Shown here piece after piece: positions 8,189 to 17,670 of a stretch of 64,000 bases of DNA. Below the pieces are notes generated by a model, which had not been told where the DNA came from, ran no database searches, and was given only the letters and a program-made list of their open reading frames with translations. Position numbers and translations under genes: made by a program. The DNA lies in contig JABIFX010000112.1 in the NCBI GenBank assembly GCA_018650445.1, positions 1 to 64,000 of the forward strand, given 5' to 3'. Origin of the DNA: Fidelibacterota bacterium. Its GTDB lineage: Bacteria; Fidelibacterota; UBA8477; JABMPR01. How positions within the stretch are numbered: the stretch's first letter is position 1; every line of letters starts with the position of its first letter.

Positions 8189-9385
8189 TCAGTTTTTTGT
8201 GCTTAGTTTGAAGGTATCGCGAGCAATGGCCAGCTCCTCATTGGTTGGGATAATCATGACCTTAATTCTGGATGTGGCTCCTTGAATTTCACCTGCCACT
8301 CCGACATGAACTTCATTTCTCATTTGGTCAATTATGACTCCTTGTTGATCCATGTCTGAGAGAATTCGGTGGCGTATAGCAACACCATTTTCACCAATAC
8401 CTCCAGTAAACACGATGGCATCAACTCGGTTTAACACAGCCATATAAGCACCGATGTATTTTTTTATTCGATAGGCGAAAAGATTAAGAGCCAACTCTGC
8501 TTTATCATCGCCGCCATCAGCTTTCAATTCAAGATCACGGACATCATTGGAGCTCCCAGAGATTCCAAGGAGACCAGATTGCTTATTAAGCAGGGTATCC
8601 AGACTATCAGTGTCATACCCTTTGCGATTGAGATAGAAAAGAATACCTGGGTCCAGATCACCACTACGGGTTCCCATAACAAGACCTTCCAGCGGAGTGA
8701 GTCCCATACTGGTATCAACGGAGTGACCATCTCTAATTGCTGCAACTGAAGATCCATTCCCGAGATGGCAGGTAATCAGATTCACAGAATATTTATGCAT
8801 TCCCATCATCTGGGCAGCCTGTCGAGCTACATATTGATGGGATATACCATGAAAACCATAGCGTCTGATCTGGTATTCCGAATACAACTTCTCCGGTAGG
8901 GCATAACGGTAGGCCACCTCAGGAATACTATGGTGAAATGCTGTATCGAAACACGCCACCTGAGGAATATCGCCAAACAAGAGTCGGGCTTGATGAATCC
9001 CGGTCAAGTTTGGAGGATTATGGAGGGGGGCGAGATCAAAAACAGATTCAATGCCTTTCTCCAGTTCGTCATCGATAGACATGGAGCCACCAAAGCTTTC
9101 GCCACCATGAACCACACGGTGCCCACATGCATTGACTTCAGATAGAGAATTAATGACGCCACTTTCGGGATTGAGAAGCATTTTTTTGATGACTGCAAAT
9201 CCGCCGGGATAGTCAGCAATTGCCTGGTTTTTTTGGGTCTTACCTCGAGGTGTTTTTAATGAAGCATAGGCGTCTCCTGAGCCAACCCTTTCCACAAGCC
9301 CCTCCGCCAGCACGTCCTCCTGAGGCATATGAAAGAGTTTGAACTTAATCGAAGAACTTCCGCAATTAAAGACCAGGATTTTCAT
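8189..9385 (-). CDS. ackA: Acetate kinase
   Basis: Interconverts acetate plus ATP with acetyl phosphate plus ADP. It has 398 residues against 400 in E. coli. ASKHA-fold signatures are present: the N-terminal phosphate loop FNCGSSSIKFKLF, HRVVHGGE, CFDTAFHHSIP, RRYGFHGISH, CHLGNGSSVAAI, and the signature MGLTPLEGLVMGTRSGDLDP. It follows pta with a six-base gap. Together they give substrate-level ATP from acetyl-CoA, or activate acetate. The unusual point is the operon, which continues into an ACP and nagB. NagA-type deacetylation releases acetate that this pair could recycle. Confidence 0.97.
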   Translation of the reverse strand: MKILVFNCGSSSIKFKLFHMPQEDVLAEGLVERVGSGDAYASLKTPRGKTQKNQAIADYPGGFAVIKKMLLNPESGVINSLSEVNACGHRVVHGGESFGGSMSIDDELEKGIESVFDLAPLHNPPNLTGIHQARLLFGDIPQVACFDTAFHHSIPEVAYRYALPEKLYSEYQIRRYGFHGISHQYVARQAAQMMGMHKYSVNLITCHLGNGSSVAAIRDGHSVDTSMGLTPLEGLVMGTRSGDLDPGILFYLNRKGYDTDSLDTLLNKQSGLLGISGSSNDVRDLELKADGGDDKAELALNLFAYRIKKYIGAYMAVLNRVDAIVFTGGIGENGVAIRHRILSDMDQQGVIIDQMRNEVHVGVAGEIQGATSRIKVMIIPTNEELAIARDTFKLSTKN

Positions 9386-9391
9386 GTCATG

Positions 9392-10378
9392 CTATCCTTT
9401 GGCCTGGACTGATGTGATGGCAGAAACGGCTATCAAATCATCAACACTGGCACCCCGGCTCATATCGTTCACAGGTTTTGCAAAACCCTGGAGAATAGGA
9501 CCGATGGCCTTTGCGTTAGCCATGTACTGGACCAGCTTATAGCCTATGTTTCCCGCATCAAGATCGGGAAATACCAATACGTTGGCTTGCCCTGCTACGG
9601 AGCTTTCATGCACCTTCTTAGAGGCAACACTGGGGATGATGGAGGCATCAAGTTGAAGCTCTCCATCCATATCAAGCTCAGGGTTTATTTCCCGGGCTAT
9701 GGCTAGAGCTTCGATGACTTTATCTGCATCTTTATGCCCGGCCGAGCCTTTGGTTGAAAATGATAAAAAGGCGATTTTGGGATCTATCCCCAGGAGGGTT
9801 CTGGCATTTATCCCAGAGGCGATGGCAATCTCAGCCAATTGTTGAGCACTGGGTTGAATATTTACTGCTGAGTCAGCGAACAGAAAGATCTTGTCCTGCT
9901 CACCTTGAAATTCAGGTATAATCATGATAAAGAAACTACTAGGTGTGGAGAGTCCTTCTTGAAACCCGACAGCTAGTGTTGCGGTTTGAATGACGATGCT
10001 GGTAGCTGTAGCCACACCTGCCACCATCCCATCAGCAGCACCCTGACCAAGCATCATTCCACCAAAAGATAAGGGTTTACAAACCAGCTTTCTGGCAATG
10101 GCTTCCCTGAGATCACGATTATCTGCATAAGCTTGAGCATAGGAATCAAGACGAGCATCTGTTTTACTATCGATGAGTTCAATTCCGTTTATAGCGCAAC
10201 CATGTTCTTCGGCTACCATCTGAATTTGTTCAGGGTTACCAACAAGGAGAGGATGGGCAATCCCCAGTTCTTTTACCTGCACTACAGCCTTTAAAATCCG
10301 CGGATCAGTTGCTTCAGGATAGACAATCCGAGCTGGATTCTCCTGTGCCCGGGCAATGAATTTATCAGCAACATTCAT
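9392..10378 (-). CDS. pta: Phosphate acetyltransferase (short form)
   Basis: Converts acetyl-CoA and phosphate to acetyl phosphate and CoA. It has 328 residues, the catalytic-domain-only form without the long N-terminal regions of E. coli Pta. Typical stretches are FGGMMLGQGAADGMVAG, FLSFSTKGSAGH near residue 200, and the C-terminal VFPDLDAGNIGYKLVQY with AIGPILQGFAKPVNDMSRGA. It is the first gene of the minus-strand operon that runs to nagB. The 226-base region upstream (10379-10604) is shared with the divergent HAD gene and must hold both promoters; I see no clear operator in it. Confidence 0.96.
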   Translation of the reverse strand: MNVADKFIARAQENPARIVYPEATDPRILKAVVQVKELGIAHPLLVGNPEQIQMVAEEHGCAINGIELIDSKTDARLDSYAQAYADNRDLREAIARKLVCKPLSFGGMMLGQGAADGMVAGVATATSIVIQTATLAVGFQEGLSTPSSFFIMIIPEFQGEQDKIFLFADSAVNIQPSAQQLAEIAIASGINARTLLGIDPKIAFLSFSTKGSAGHKDADKVIEALAIAREINPELDMDGELQLDASIIPSVASKKVHESSVAGQANVLVFPDLDAGNIGYKLVQYMANAKAIGPILQGFAKPVNDMSRGASVDDLIAVSAITSVQAKG

Positions 10379-10604
10379 AGGTAAACCTCAATGTTCAATT
10401 AGTGAGAGTATGATAACATGTCTAGACAAGTAGATCAAGCATTAGTTAGTAAACATTACAAACTAATTAAGATGCTAAGAGACCATCTAAAGTCCTTGTT
10501 TATCACAGAATATTCTGTTAAAAAGTGCTCATAGATTAAATGTATTAAATCATGAAAAAAAGTTGTCTGTTGAAAATGGAAGTTTCCAAACCTGAAGAGT
10601 TGAT

Positions 10605-11270
10605 ATGAAGCACAATTTCACCTCACCCATAGCTGCATTTTTTGATTTTGATGAAACCCTTCTGGCTGTTGATAGTGCAACTATAGGATTCAAGGTTCTC
10701 AAGGACCAGGGCTATCTTTCAAAGACATTCATCCTGAAATTGCTGCTCGGCGTACTCTTAAAAAAGCTTGGGCTCGTTGATGAGCAATACATGGCGCGAA
10801 CATTTCTGAGTTTTTACAAGGGTCGAGAGTTTCAACTCTTTGTAGATTCAGCCCAACCTTTTTATGAGGAGCATCTTGCGCCTAATTTGTCAGCGGAAGT
10901 GACCCGGAAATTACGCTGGCACCAGGAGCAGGGACATCAAACTGTATTGGTAACCGGCTCAATTGATTACTATCTAAAACCGGTGATGGAAGCTCTCAGC
11001 ATAGACCACTTATTATGTACTCACCTTGAAGTGGATGAGCATGGAATACTTACGGGGAGACCAAAGGGGCAAGTGTGTGTTGGGGAAGCGAAGGTGGCGC
11101 TGGCAAATGATCTGGCGAAACACCACGGCATTGATTTTTCCCAATCCTATGCCTATGGTAATTCAGAGAATGATATACCTATTTTAAAGCATGTAGGTTA
11201 CCCTGCTATAGTCAACCCCACGAGAGGATTGGCACAATACGCCAAGCGACACAACTGGCCAAGCCTCTAA
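10605..11270 (+). CDS. HAD-IB family phosphatase (SerB-like)
   Basis: A 221-residue haloacid-dehalogenase-fold phosphohydrolase. Motif I is FFDFDETL, with nucleophile Asp14 and acid Asp16. Motif II is VTGSIDYYL. Motif III/IV is YGNSENDIPIL. The pattern is that of the HAD-IB group, which includes phosphoserine phosphatases and 1-acylglycerol-phosphate-linked enzymes. The substrate cannot be read from the sequence. It ends 39 bases before the AlkD gene on the same strand and may be co-transcribed with it. Confidence 0.88.
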   Translation: MKHNFTSPIAAFFDFDETLLAVDSATIGFKVLKDQGYLSKTFILKLLLGVLLKKLGLVDEQYMARTFLSFYKGREFQLFVDSAQPFYEEHLAPNLSAEVTRKLRWHQEQGHQTVLVTGSIDYYLKPVMEALSIDHLLCTHLEVDEHGILTGRPKGQVCVGEAKVALANDLAKHHGIDFSQSYAYGNSENDIPILKHVGYPAIVNPTRGLAQYAKRHNWPSL

Positions 11271-11309
11271 AGGATACATTGATCAGTCAATTGAGGATTG
11301 TTATCACCG

Positions 11310-12020
11310 ATGTCTAAACTTTCAGATCAAATTCTCAACGAATTACTAGAACTGGGTGATCCAGAACGAGCTAGCCACTCCCAGCGATTTTTCAAGACCG
11401 GGAAAGGTGAATATGGTGAGGGGGATGTCTTTCTTGGGATTAAGGTACCACCCCAGCGGGCTCTGGCTAAAAGATATAAACAGGCCACCCGGCATGATGC
11501 CCTTGACTTACTGCACTCAAAGTATCACGAAGCCCGACTCACAGCATTATTTCTACTGGTAAATTTATTCAACCGTGCCGATTCCGTTGAGAAACAACAG
11601 ATTTATGAGACCTACCTAAGCAATGTCGCCTATGTCAATAATTGGGATCTTGTGGATAGCTCTGCACTGCAAATTGTGGGGCACTTCCTTTTCGATAAGG
11701 ATCGGTCACATCTTGAGGCGTTGGCCAGATCTGGAGATTTATGGGAACGTAGAGTTGCCATTATTGCGAGCTATTACTTTATTCGACAATTTGAATTTCA
11801 AGATACCCTCAAGCTCTCAGAGATTCTCCTCCACGACCATGAAGACCTCATCCATAAAGCAGTGGGGTGGATGTTGAGAGAAGTGGGGAATCGAAGTCGA
11901 CCCACTGAGGAGACATTTCTAAAAGAACATTATCAGGCCATGCCGCGGACTATGCTGAGATATGCCATCGAGAAATTTCCTGAGGTGAAACGGCAAGCCT
12001 ATCTAAAAGGGGATATTTAA
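11310..12020 (+). CDS. DNA alkylation repair protein, AlkD family
   Basis: A 236-residue HEAT-like-repeat DNA glycosylase that removes alkylated purines (3-methyl- and 7-methyl-purines in characterised members). Family signatures are GVKVP-like GIKVPPQRALAKRY near residue 35, VNNWDLVDSSA near 105 (catalytic Asp region), WERRVAIIASYYFIR near 140, and the C-terminal MLRYAIEKFPEVKRQ. I chose ATG 11310, which follows GAGG at 11293-11296. A TTG at 11298 would add four residues. Two further lesion-handling genes, dinB and tag, lie 7-9 kb away. Confidence 0.9.
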   Translation: MSKLSDQILNELLELGDPERASHSQRFFKTGKGEYGEGDVFLGIKVPPQRALAKRYKQATRHDALDLLHSKYHEARLTALFLLVNLFNRADSVEKQQIYETYLSNVAYVNNWDLVDSSALQIVGHFLFDKDRSHLEALARSGDLWERRVAIIASYYFIRQFEFQDTLKLSEILLHDHEDLIHKAVGWMLREVGNRSRPTEETFLKEHYQAMPRTMLRYAIEKFPEVKRQAYLKGDI

Positions 12021-12022
12021 AG

Positions 12023-14011
12023 CTGAAACAGAATGGGAACAAAAAGCTATTATTCCTCCTGGGAATCATCATTTCCTTAAGTGGAAAAGCATTTATTGAT
12101 GAAGAGAAACCCTGCGGACATGCACAGGGAGGACAATTCCTCCGTGATATGCAGCCTACCTCTGAACAGCAGAAAATTGATATCAACTATTATGGTTTGA
12201 ACTTTGATATGGATATCGCCACGACCTCGATGGAAAAGCAATTTCTCATCAGGTTTCTGGTTCTGGATACCACACTTGAAACCATTGAACTGGATTACTC
12301 AACCAATAATCTGGGCGTGGGGGAGATCACGGTGAATGCCGTCACTATAGACGGAGCCACCGTTTCGTTTACCCACAGCAATGACATGCTCAGCATACTG
12401 GCACCAGATAACCTTGTAGTTGGACAACAGATCACCATCGAAATCTTTTCAGATTGCGGTCCGGCTGGAAATCACGATGATCAGGGCTTTAATTGGGATT
12501 ATGAGTTTGGACAACGGGCAATCTGGACAAATTCGCAACCCTATGATGCTAGAGATTGGTGGCCATCTGTTGATTTCCCCAGGGATAAACCTGACTCAAT
12601 GGATATTGTAGTAACCATATCAGATTTTATGACAGTTGCCTCCAACGGTCGTCTCATATCGGAAATTGATAATGGTGATGGAACTAAAACCTGGCATTGG
12701 CATGTCGGGCACCCTATTGCCACCTATCTGGTGTCTCTTTCTATCTATGACTTTTATGTATGGGGCGATGAGTATATCGATGCCAATAATGATACACTCC
12801 CAATTATGTTTTATACTTATAGCCATCCTGATACTCCCAATCCATCATACATGACTACTAATTATCGTCTCCTTCCTGAAATGATCACCCTATATGCTGG
12901 GCAATTCGGCCCCTATCCATTTATGGATGAGAAATATGGTCATGCGGAGTGGGGTGAAAGCTATGGTATGGAGCATCAGACCCTTACCTCCATGGGAGAT
13001 CCAACAGAACGCAGGGTTGCCCATGAGTTGTGCCACATGTGGTATGGTGATATGATTACTTGCCACAGCTATCATCATATCTGGCTCAATGAAGGATTTG
13101 CCCGCTATGCAGAGGCGCTGTGGTGGGAACACAGATATGGTTCGATAGTCTATCATGAGAAAATGGAAGAGGCCAAAAGACTTGATCGGCAAACAGGTAC
13201 CATCTATGTAGAAGATACAGAGACAGACAACATATTTGACTGGTGGCTATCCTATAATAAGGGATCCTGGGTTTTACATATGCTGCGCCATATAGTTGGA
13301 GATGAAACCTTTTTTGAAATACTTCAGGCCTATGCAAATGATCCCGAGCTTAAATATGCCACCGCCACAACAGAACAATTTCAGATGGTTTGCGAAGAAG
13401 TCAGTGGCCTTGATTTGAATAATTTCTTTCAACAATGGATCTATGGCCCCAGTTATCCCCAGTATCAGAATTATCGGGCTCAGACAGGTGAGAATCTTTT
13501 GGTTCAGGTCACTCAATCAGGCATCACTTTCGATATGCCAGTTGATTTTCGCATAACAACCACGGCATCGGTGATCGATACGGTATTACGAATCAACGAA
13601 GGCTTCATGACCTTTAATTTTCAAATTCCACCAGGAGAAATAGTTACAAATCTGGTTATGGATCCTGATAACTGGATTTTGAAAACGTCAGAATACGTAG
13701 TTGGTTTAACGGAAAAAGGACTTGATAAGCCTGAAATATTTTCGCTTGGAGCAAATTTTCCCAACCCCTTTAACCCCTTAACGACCATTCCTTACAATTT
13801 GGATGAACAATCATCTGTTAGTCTGAGTATTGTGGATATCCAGGGGCGTGAGGTGATTCAACTGCTGAATGTATCTCAAGCCAGTGGTCGATATCAGGTA
13901 ACCTGGAATGGTCAGGATAGGGATGGTAATCCCGTTGAAGCAGGTGTCTACCTGTGTCGTCTTGAGACGGAAACAAGGACAGCTATCTCAAAGTTACTGC
14001 TTGTGAGATAA
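12023..14011 (+). CDS. Secreted M1 family metallopeptidase with C-terminal sorting domain
   Basis: A zinc aminopeptidase-like enzyme of 662 residues if started at CTG 12023. The frame is open from there and encodes a good signal peptide (KQNGNKKLLFLLGIIISLSG). The first ATG, at 12149, would remove it. No ATG, GTG or TTG lies in between; AAGGGG sits 10 bases before the CTG. The zinc site is complete: HELCH with His334, Glu335 and His338, and third ligand Glu357 in NEGFARY, 18 residues later. The substrate motif GYGMEHQ-like ESYGMEHQT lies near 313-321. Residues about 575-662 (FPNPFNPLTTIPYNL ... GVYLCRLE ... KLLLVR) form the FlgD-Ig-like/type IX sorting domain, so export and surface attachment are expected. 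The enzyme call is secure; the start codon is inferred. Confidence 0.9.
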   Translation: MKQNGNKKLLFLLGIIISLSGKAFIDEEKPCGHAQGGQFLRDMQPTSEQQKIDINYYGLNFDMDIATTSMEKQFLIRFLVLDTTLETIELDYSTNNLGVGEITVNAVTIDGATVSFTHSNDMLSILAPDNLVVGQQITIEIFSDCGPAGNHDDQGFNWDYEFGQRAIWTNSQPYDARDWWPSVDFPRDKPDSMDIVVTISDFMTVASNGRLISEIDNGDGTKTWHWHVGHPIATYLVSLSIYDFYVWGDEYIDANNDTLPIMFYTYSHPDTPNPSYMTTNYRLLPEMITLYAGQFGPYPFMDEKYGHAEWGESYGMEHQTLTSMGDPTERRVAHELCHMWYGDMITCHSYHHIWLNEGFARYAEALWWEHRYGSIVYHEKMEEAKRLDRQTGTIYVEDTETDNIFDWWLSYNKGSWVLHMLRHIVGDETFFEILQAYANDPELKYATATTEQFQMVCEEVSGLDLNNFFQQWIYGPSYPQYQNYRAQTGENLLVQVTQSGITFDMPVDFRITTTASVIDTVLRINEGFMTFNFQIPPGEIVTNLVMDPDNWILKTSEYVVGLTEKGLDKPEIFSLGANFPNPFNPLTTIPYNLDEQSSVSLSIVDIQGREVIQLLNVSQASGRYQVTWNGQDRDGNPVEAGVYLCRLETETRTAISKLLLVR

Positions 14012-14020
14012 TTCTTAGAT

Positions 14021-14497
14021 ATGGAAAAAATCGAGCTCAACCCCATCGCCTTTGTCTCAAATGATCGCGATCATCTGAGAGATGATGATTGGGGTGAAGT
14101 TGTCTCAGAAGTTCGTCTCAGGGATGACCTCTCCAGGGAGCTGTTTAAAGGGCTTGAAACCTTCTCCCATGTCGAGATTGTTTTCGTTTTTCACCAAATT
14201 CCGGCTGATAAAAACGTACCTGACTCTCGGCACCCCCGCAACAATCAGGATTGGCCCAAACTGGGCTTGTTAGCGCAGCGTTCTTCATATCATCCCAATC
14301 CGATTGGACTGAGTACAGCAAAGATTCTAGACATTGAAGGTAGCGTCCTGAAGGTACAGGGTTTGGATGCTGTGAATGGTTCGCCCATTCTGGATATCAA
14401 ACCCGTTTATCGGGAGTTTTTACCCGAGGACACAATACAGCCCCAATGGGTCTCAGAGCTTCTCAAGAATTACTGGAAAAAATCCTCGAAGCCCTGA
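14021..14497 (+). CDS. trmO: tRNA m6t6A37 methyltransferase TrmO
   Basis: A 158-residue SAM-dependent enzyme of the TrmO/YaeB (formerly TsaA-like, UPF0066) family. The family N6-methylates threonylcarbamoyladenosine at position 37 of tRNAs. The fold is a small beta-barrel. Conserved elements are the N-terminal PIAFV strand, LETFSHVEIVFVFHQ near 50, RSSYHPNPIGLSTAKIL near 88, and GLDAVNGSPILDIKPV near 115. Length fits the bacterial short form, which lacks the extra C-terminal domain. It follows the M1 peptidase by nine bases and may be read through from it. Confidence 0.9.
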   Translation: MEKIELNPIAFVSNDRDHLRDDDWGEVVSEVRLRDDLSRELFKGLETFSHVEIVFVFHQIPADKNVPDSRHPRNNQDWPKLGLLAQRSSYHPNPIGLSTAKILDIEGSVLKVQGLDAVNGSPILDIKPVYREFLPEDTIQPQWVSELLKNYWKKSSKP

Positions 14498-14505
14498 GAT
14501 ATTAA

Positions 14506-14531
14506 GGGCTTTAGCGACCGCCCTAAAGCCC
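14506..14531. terminator. Strong hairpin between convergent gene ends
   Basis: GGGCTTTAG (14506-14514) pairs perfectly with CTAAAGCCC (14523-14531). It sits where trmO and the outer-membrane protein gene converge, and its right arm contains the stop codon of the latter. There is no clear T run on either side, so termination may be inefficient or factor-dependent. Confidence 0.5.
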
Positions 14532-15224
14532 AACTCCGATGATAAAGCGCATCAAGCGATCGGCACTGGTATTCCCAGAGCCTGGAAAAAGAAATCCGAT
14601 GGCAAACCATAAATCCTTTTTACCGTGTGAGAGAGTGGGACCCCAATAGAATTGATCGGTATTTCCTTTGGTTTCAAGACCAAGATTTAGCAGTGGGTGT
14701 ACCAGGTAACTCAAACCTGCAGTATACTCAAATTCAATCTCAGTTTCAGCCTCATCATCAAACTCAAACTCCAGAACAGGGTTAAGTGAAATATTGAGCT
14801 TTTCATAATCTCGAGCCAGAATGAGTTTGGTTTCCAGGGCGGAATGGTCAAAGGATGCATTATTCTTGTATTCCAGATATATTAATGGATCTAAAGGCCA
14901 GCGACCCTTTTCACCGAGCCTAAATCTCATTCTCAGCTTAAACCCATCATAGGCAATGGCTGAATTGTGGGCTTGCTTGAATTTTTGATAAAGCCCCACA
15001 TCAAAACGATCATTCATACCGATTTCATATTCGTATTGTAAAGTGGTTGTGGCCTGTCTACCAGAATCAGTATCGAGGTGCGAGAACTCAGTATAAGATT
15101 CTAGCTCGGCTTCTCCACGATGCAAGGTTTGGTATTCATAGGTCCAGACATAACGTCTTCCATCTGCCTGGAGGTTAAGGAGAGGAAGTAGGGCGGCTAG
15201 CAGCATCAGGGGTTTTAAGTTCAT
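14523..15224 (-). CDS. Predicted outer-membrane beta-barrel protein
   Basis: A 233-residue protein with a clear signal peptide (MNLKPLMLLAALLPLLNLQA). The start is taken at ATG 15222-15224, because the 13 codons upstream precede the signal. The rest consists of alternating hydrophobic/polar strands separated by acidic turns (for example YEIGMNDRFDVGLYQKF, GFKLRMRFRLG, YEKLNISLNPVLEFEF), characteristic of a 10-12-strand barrel. It ends in VGL rather than the usual terminal Phe. There is no enzymatic motif. It resembles small Bacteroidetes-type barrel proteins of unknown function. Confidence 0.7.
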   Translation of the reverse strand: MNLKPLMLLAALLPLLNLQADGRRYVWTYEYQTLHRGEAELESYTEFSHLDTDSGRQATTTLQYEYEIGMNDRFDVGLYQKFKQAHNSAIAYDGFKLRMRFRLGEKGRWPLDPLIYLEYKNNASFDHSALETKLILARDYEKLNISLNPVLEFEFDDEAETEIEFEYTAGLSYLVHPLLNLGLETKGNTDQFYWGPTLSHGKKDLWFAIGFLFPGSGNTSADRLMRFIIGVGL

Positions 15225-15374
15225 TTTAATCCTTTTAATATAATTGACATTAACATGCATCAAGATATATGCGAATAAGTCTCAATTGCAAATTATTTTT
15301 TCAAAAGAAAACTGAATAGTTGGCTGGGAAGCTGCTTTATATCTAGATTGTGCTGTTAAACGATATGTTTTTAG

Positions 15375-17471
15375 CTAGTCGGTGTTACACAAGAGCTCAA
15401 CCCTGGCCTGCTCACCAAAAATGAGTAGTTGATCCGAGGATTGGAGCTTGTCATTCACATCTGGAATAATATCCCGCTCTGTGTTCCCCTCAGTACGTCG
15501 AATCAACAAAATATCAACGCCATAAGATTGACGGACATTCAAGGAACGGAGTGACTGATTGACAAAAGCCGAAGGGGCATTGATACGTGCCAGAAAAAAA
15601 CCAGGCATCACTTCGGATTTCTCATGATATTGCTTCTGAATAAACTTCATGGAACTGGCCATGGCTTTGGCTGATTCAGCATGAATCAATAATTCCTGAT
15701 ATTGATGGACAATGGCAGTTCGAACAACCTCTCCCTGAAGTGACCGATTCTCATCAACCACTGGTAGTGCTTCCAAATCCATTTCAATCATTTTTCTCAG
15801 AACCTCATGGATAGGCGTCTGGTCCGTAATAACCTCGAACTTCCGGTTCATCATGTCTCTCACAGTGACATTGGTGGGGACTTCCTCATGATGATTCAAA
15901 TATCTACGCATGGCTGAATGGGTGATGATACCGTTGAGTATTCCGGCCTCATCCTTCACATAAAAATTCAAGGCAGAACTGGTGGACAGTTTTTCGAGAA
16001 GTTCCTGAAGAGTCAGGCTGTCAGGAATCGTATCGATGATCTTACGTTTTAAATCCTTAACACTTATTTGATCAAGTACATTGATGTCCTTGCCTCCAAA
16101 AATGTCAATCCCTCGTCGCAGAAGTTTCAAAGTATAAATGTTAGAGCCATCCAGCAGTCGGGATGAAATCACCATAGCTATGATACTGGTGATCATAAGG
16201 GGTAGGATAACAGTATATTCTGTTGTCATTTCGAAAATGATAAGTACCGCCATAACAGGTGCATGCGTTGTAGCCGCAACCATGGCCGCCATCCCCACCA
16301 GAGCATAAGCACCGCTGCTGGCTGTTATCTCCGGGAAGAGGGCATGAATAATACTTCCCATGGCACCACCCAGCATGGATCCAATAAACAGGGAAGGTGC
16401 AAAGACACCCCCCGAAGCCCCAAAGCCCATGGATAAACTGGTGGCAAAGATTTTGGCTAACACCAAGCCGGCGGCGATCGTAAAGCCGATATTCCCGCTT
16501 AGGACAGATTCCATGGTTTCATAACCCACACCAAATATCTGGGGAAAATATACTGCGACACCTCCCAGTAAGGCTCCTCCCAGTAAACCTTTCAAGGCAA
16601 CAGGAGCTTTCCAGGCATCAAAAAGATCTTCTGATTTATAGAGGGTACGTACAAATAGCCAGGCGACTACGCCTGTAACAATACCGAGAACAATATAAAA
16701 AGCGATTTCCACAGGCGAGTGCAATGTGTAGGTCGGTGGTACAAAGGCCGGAAAATCTCCATAAAGAGCCCGGCTGATGACTGTCCCAAATACCGAAGCT
16801 ATAATAATAGGTCCGATAGCTGCCGCACTAAAATCACCTAGAATGACTTCAGAAGCGAAGATAGCCCCGGCAATAGGGGCATTAAAAGTCGCTGCAATTC
16901 CAGCGGCAGCACCGCAGCCAATGAAAGTTTTCATCCTGCGAATGGAGACCTGAAAGAGTTGACCAATGGTAGAACCAAAAGCTGATCCAATCTGAACGAT
17001 AGGACCCTCACGACCAACAGAAGCACCGGTTGCAATGGACATGGCAGAAGCAAACGCTTTAATCACAACCACACGCATACGAATAAAACCATTTTGGGTA
17101 GCCACTGCATTCATGACTTCAGGAACCCCATGACCCTTTGCTTCAGGAGCAAAACGTTGTACAAACCAGGCCACCAGAGCTCCACCTGCCGCCGGGATGC
17201 CAATTTTCAGATATAGCGGTGCATCCATGACAACATGAATCAGAGCACCCTCTCCCCATAGCGAATGACGGAAAAAGTCGATGAGAGTTCTGAATCCTGC
17301 AGAAATCACACCAGCAAAAACGCCAATGAGCATGGCGATAATGATCACAAACAGTTGGTCAAATGATTTTATTTTAAAAAGAGCGTTCTGTAAGAGAACG
17401 TATCTAGCCCGTCGATGATTCAGACGTTTACGAAGTTTTCCGATACGTTCTGTGTTGAGAGTGGCGGACAT
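15375..17471 (-). CDS. ClC chloride channel/antiporter with CBS pair and TrkA-C domain
   Basis: A 698-residue inner-membrane protein from the ATG at 17471; a TTG 11 codons upstream is less likely. Residues about 35-435 are the ClC transmembrane domain. GHGVPEV replaces the usual GSGIP, GREGPIVQIGS follows with gating Glu155, and GAIFASEVILGDF and the filter-forming GFGASGGVFAPSLF are present. Residues about 465-600 hold two CBS domains, which bind adenosine nucleotides. The last ~90 residues resemble a TrkA-C/RCK-C regulatory domain. The gating glutamate is present, so either channel or Cl-/H+ exchange is possible. It is monocistronic. Confidence 0.93.
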   Translation of the reverse strand: MSATLNTERIGKLRKRLNHRRARYVLLQNALFKIKSFDQLFVIIIAMLIGVFAGVISAGFRTLIDFFRHSLWGEGALIHVVMDAPLYLKIGIPAAGGALVAWFVQRFAPEAKGHGVPEVMNAVATQNGFIRMRVVVIKAFASAMSIATGASVGREGPIVQIGSAFGSTIGQLFQVSIRRMKTFIGCGAAAGIAATFNAPIAGAIFASEVILGDFSAAAIGPIIIASVFGTVISRALYGDFPAFVPPTYTLHSPVEIAFYIVLGIVTGVVAWLFVRTLYKSEDLFDAWKAPVALKGLLGGALLGGVAVYFPQIFGVGYETMESVLSGNIGFTIAAGLVLAKIFATSLSMGFGASGGVFAPSLFIGSMLGGAMGSIIHALFPEITASSGAYALVGMAAMVAATTHAPVMAVLIIFEMTTEYTVILPLMITSIIAMVISSRLLDGSNIYTLKLLRRGIDIFGGKDINVLDQISVKDLKRKIIDTIPDSLTLQELLEKLSTSSALNFYVKDEAGILNGIITHSAMRRYLNHHEEVPTNVTVRDMMNRKFEVITDQTPIHEVLRKMIEMDLEALPVVDENRSLQGEVVRTAIVHQYQELLIHAESAKAMASSMKFIQKQYHEKSEVMPGFFLARINAPSAFVNQSLRSLNVRQSYGVDILLIRRTEGNTERDIIPDVNDKLQSSDQLLIFGEQARVELLCNTD

Positions 17472-17670
17472 AGATGTAAAATTCCCTTTCTGAAAACTCA
17501 ACAATTTCGGGTCATGCTATTTAAACCATGAGTCAAGTCCTTGCAAGCCTGCTCTTTCCTCTTTAAACATTATTGATAAAGGGGAGAGCCGGGGAAATAG
17601 AGATATACGGAATCCACTTCAAGATTGTCGCGCTGTGATTAACTTTTCACACTTAAAAATAGAGGCAATG

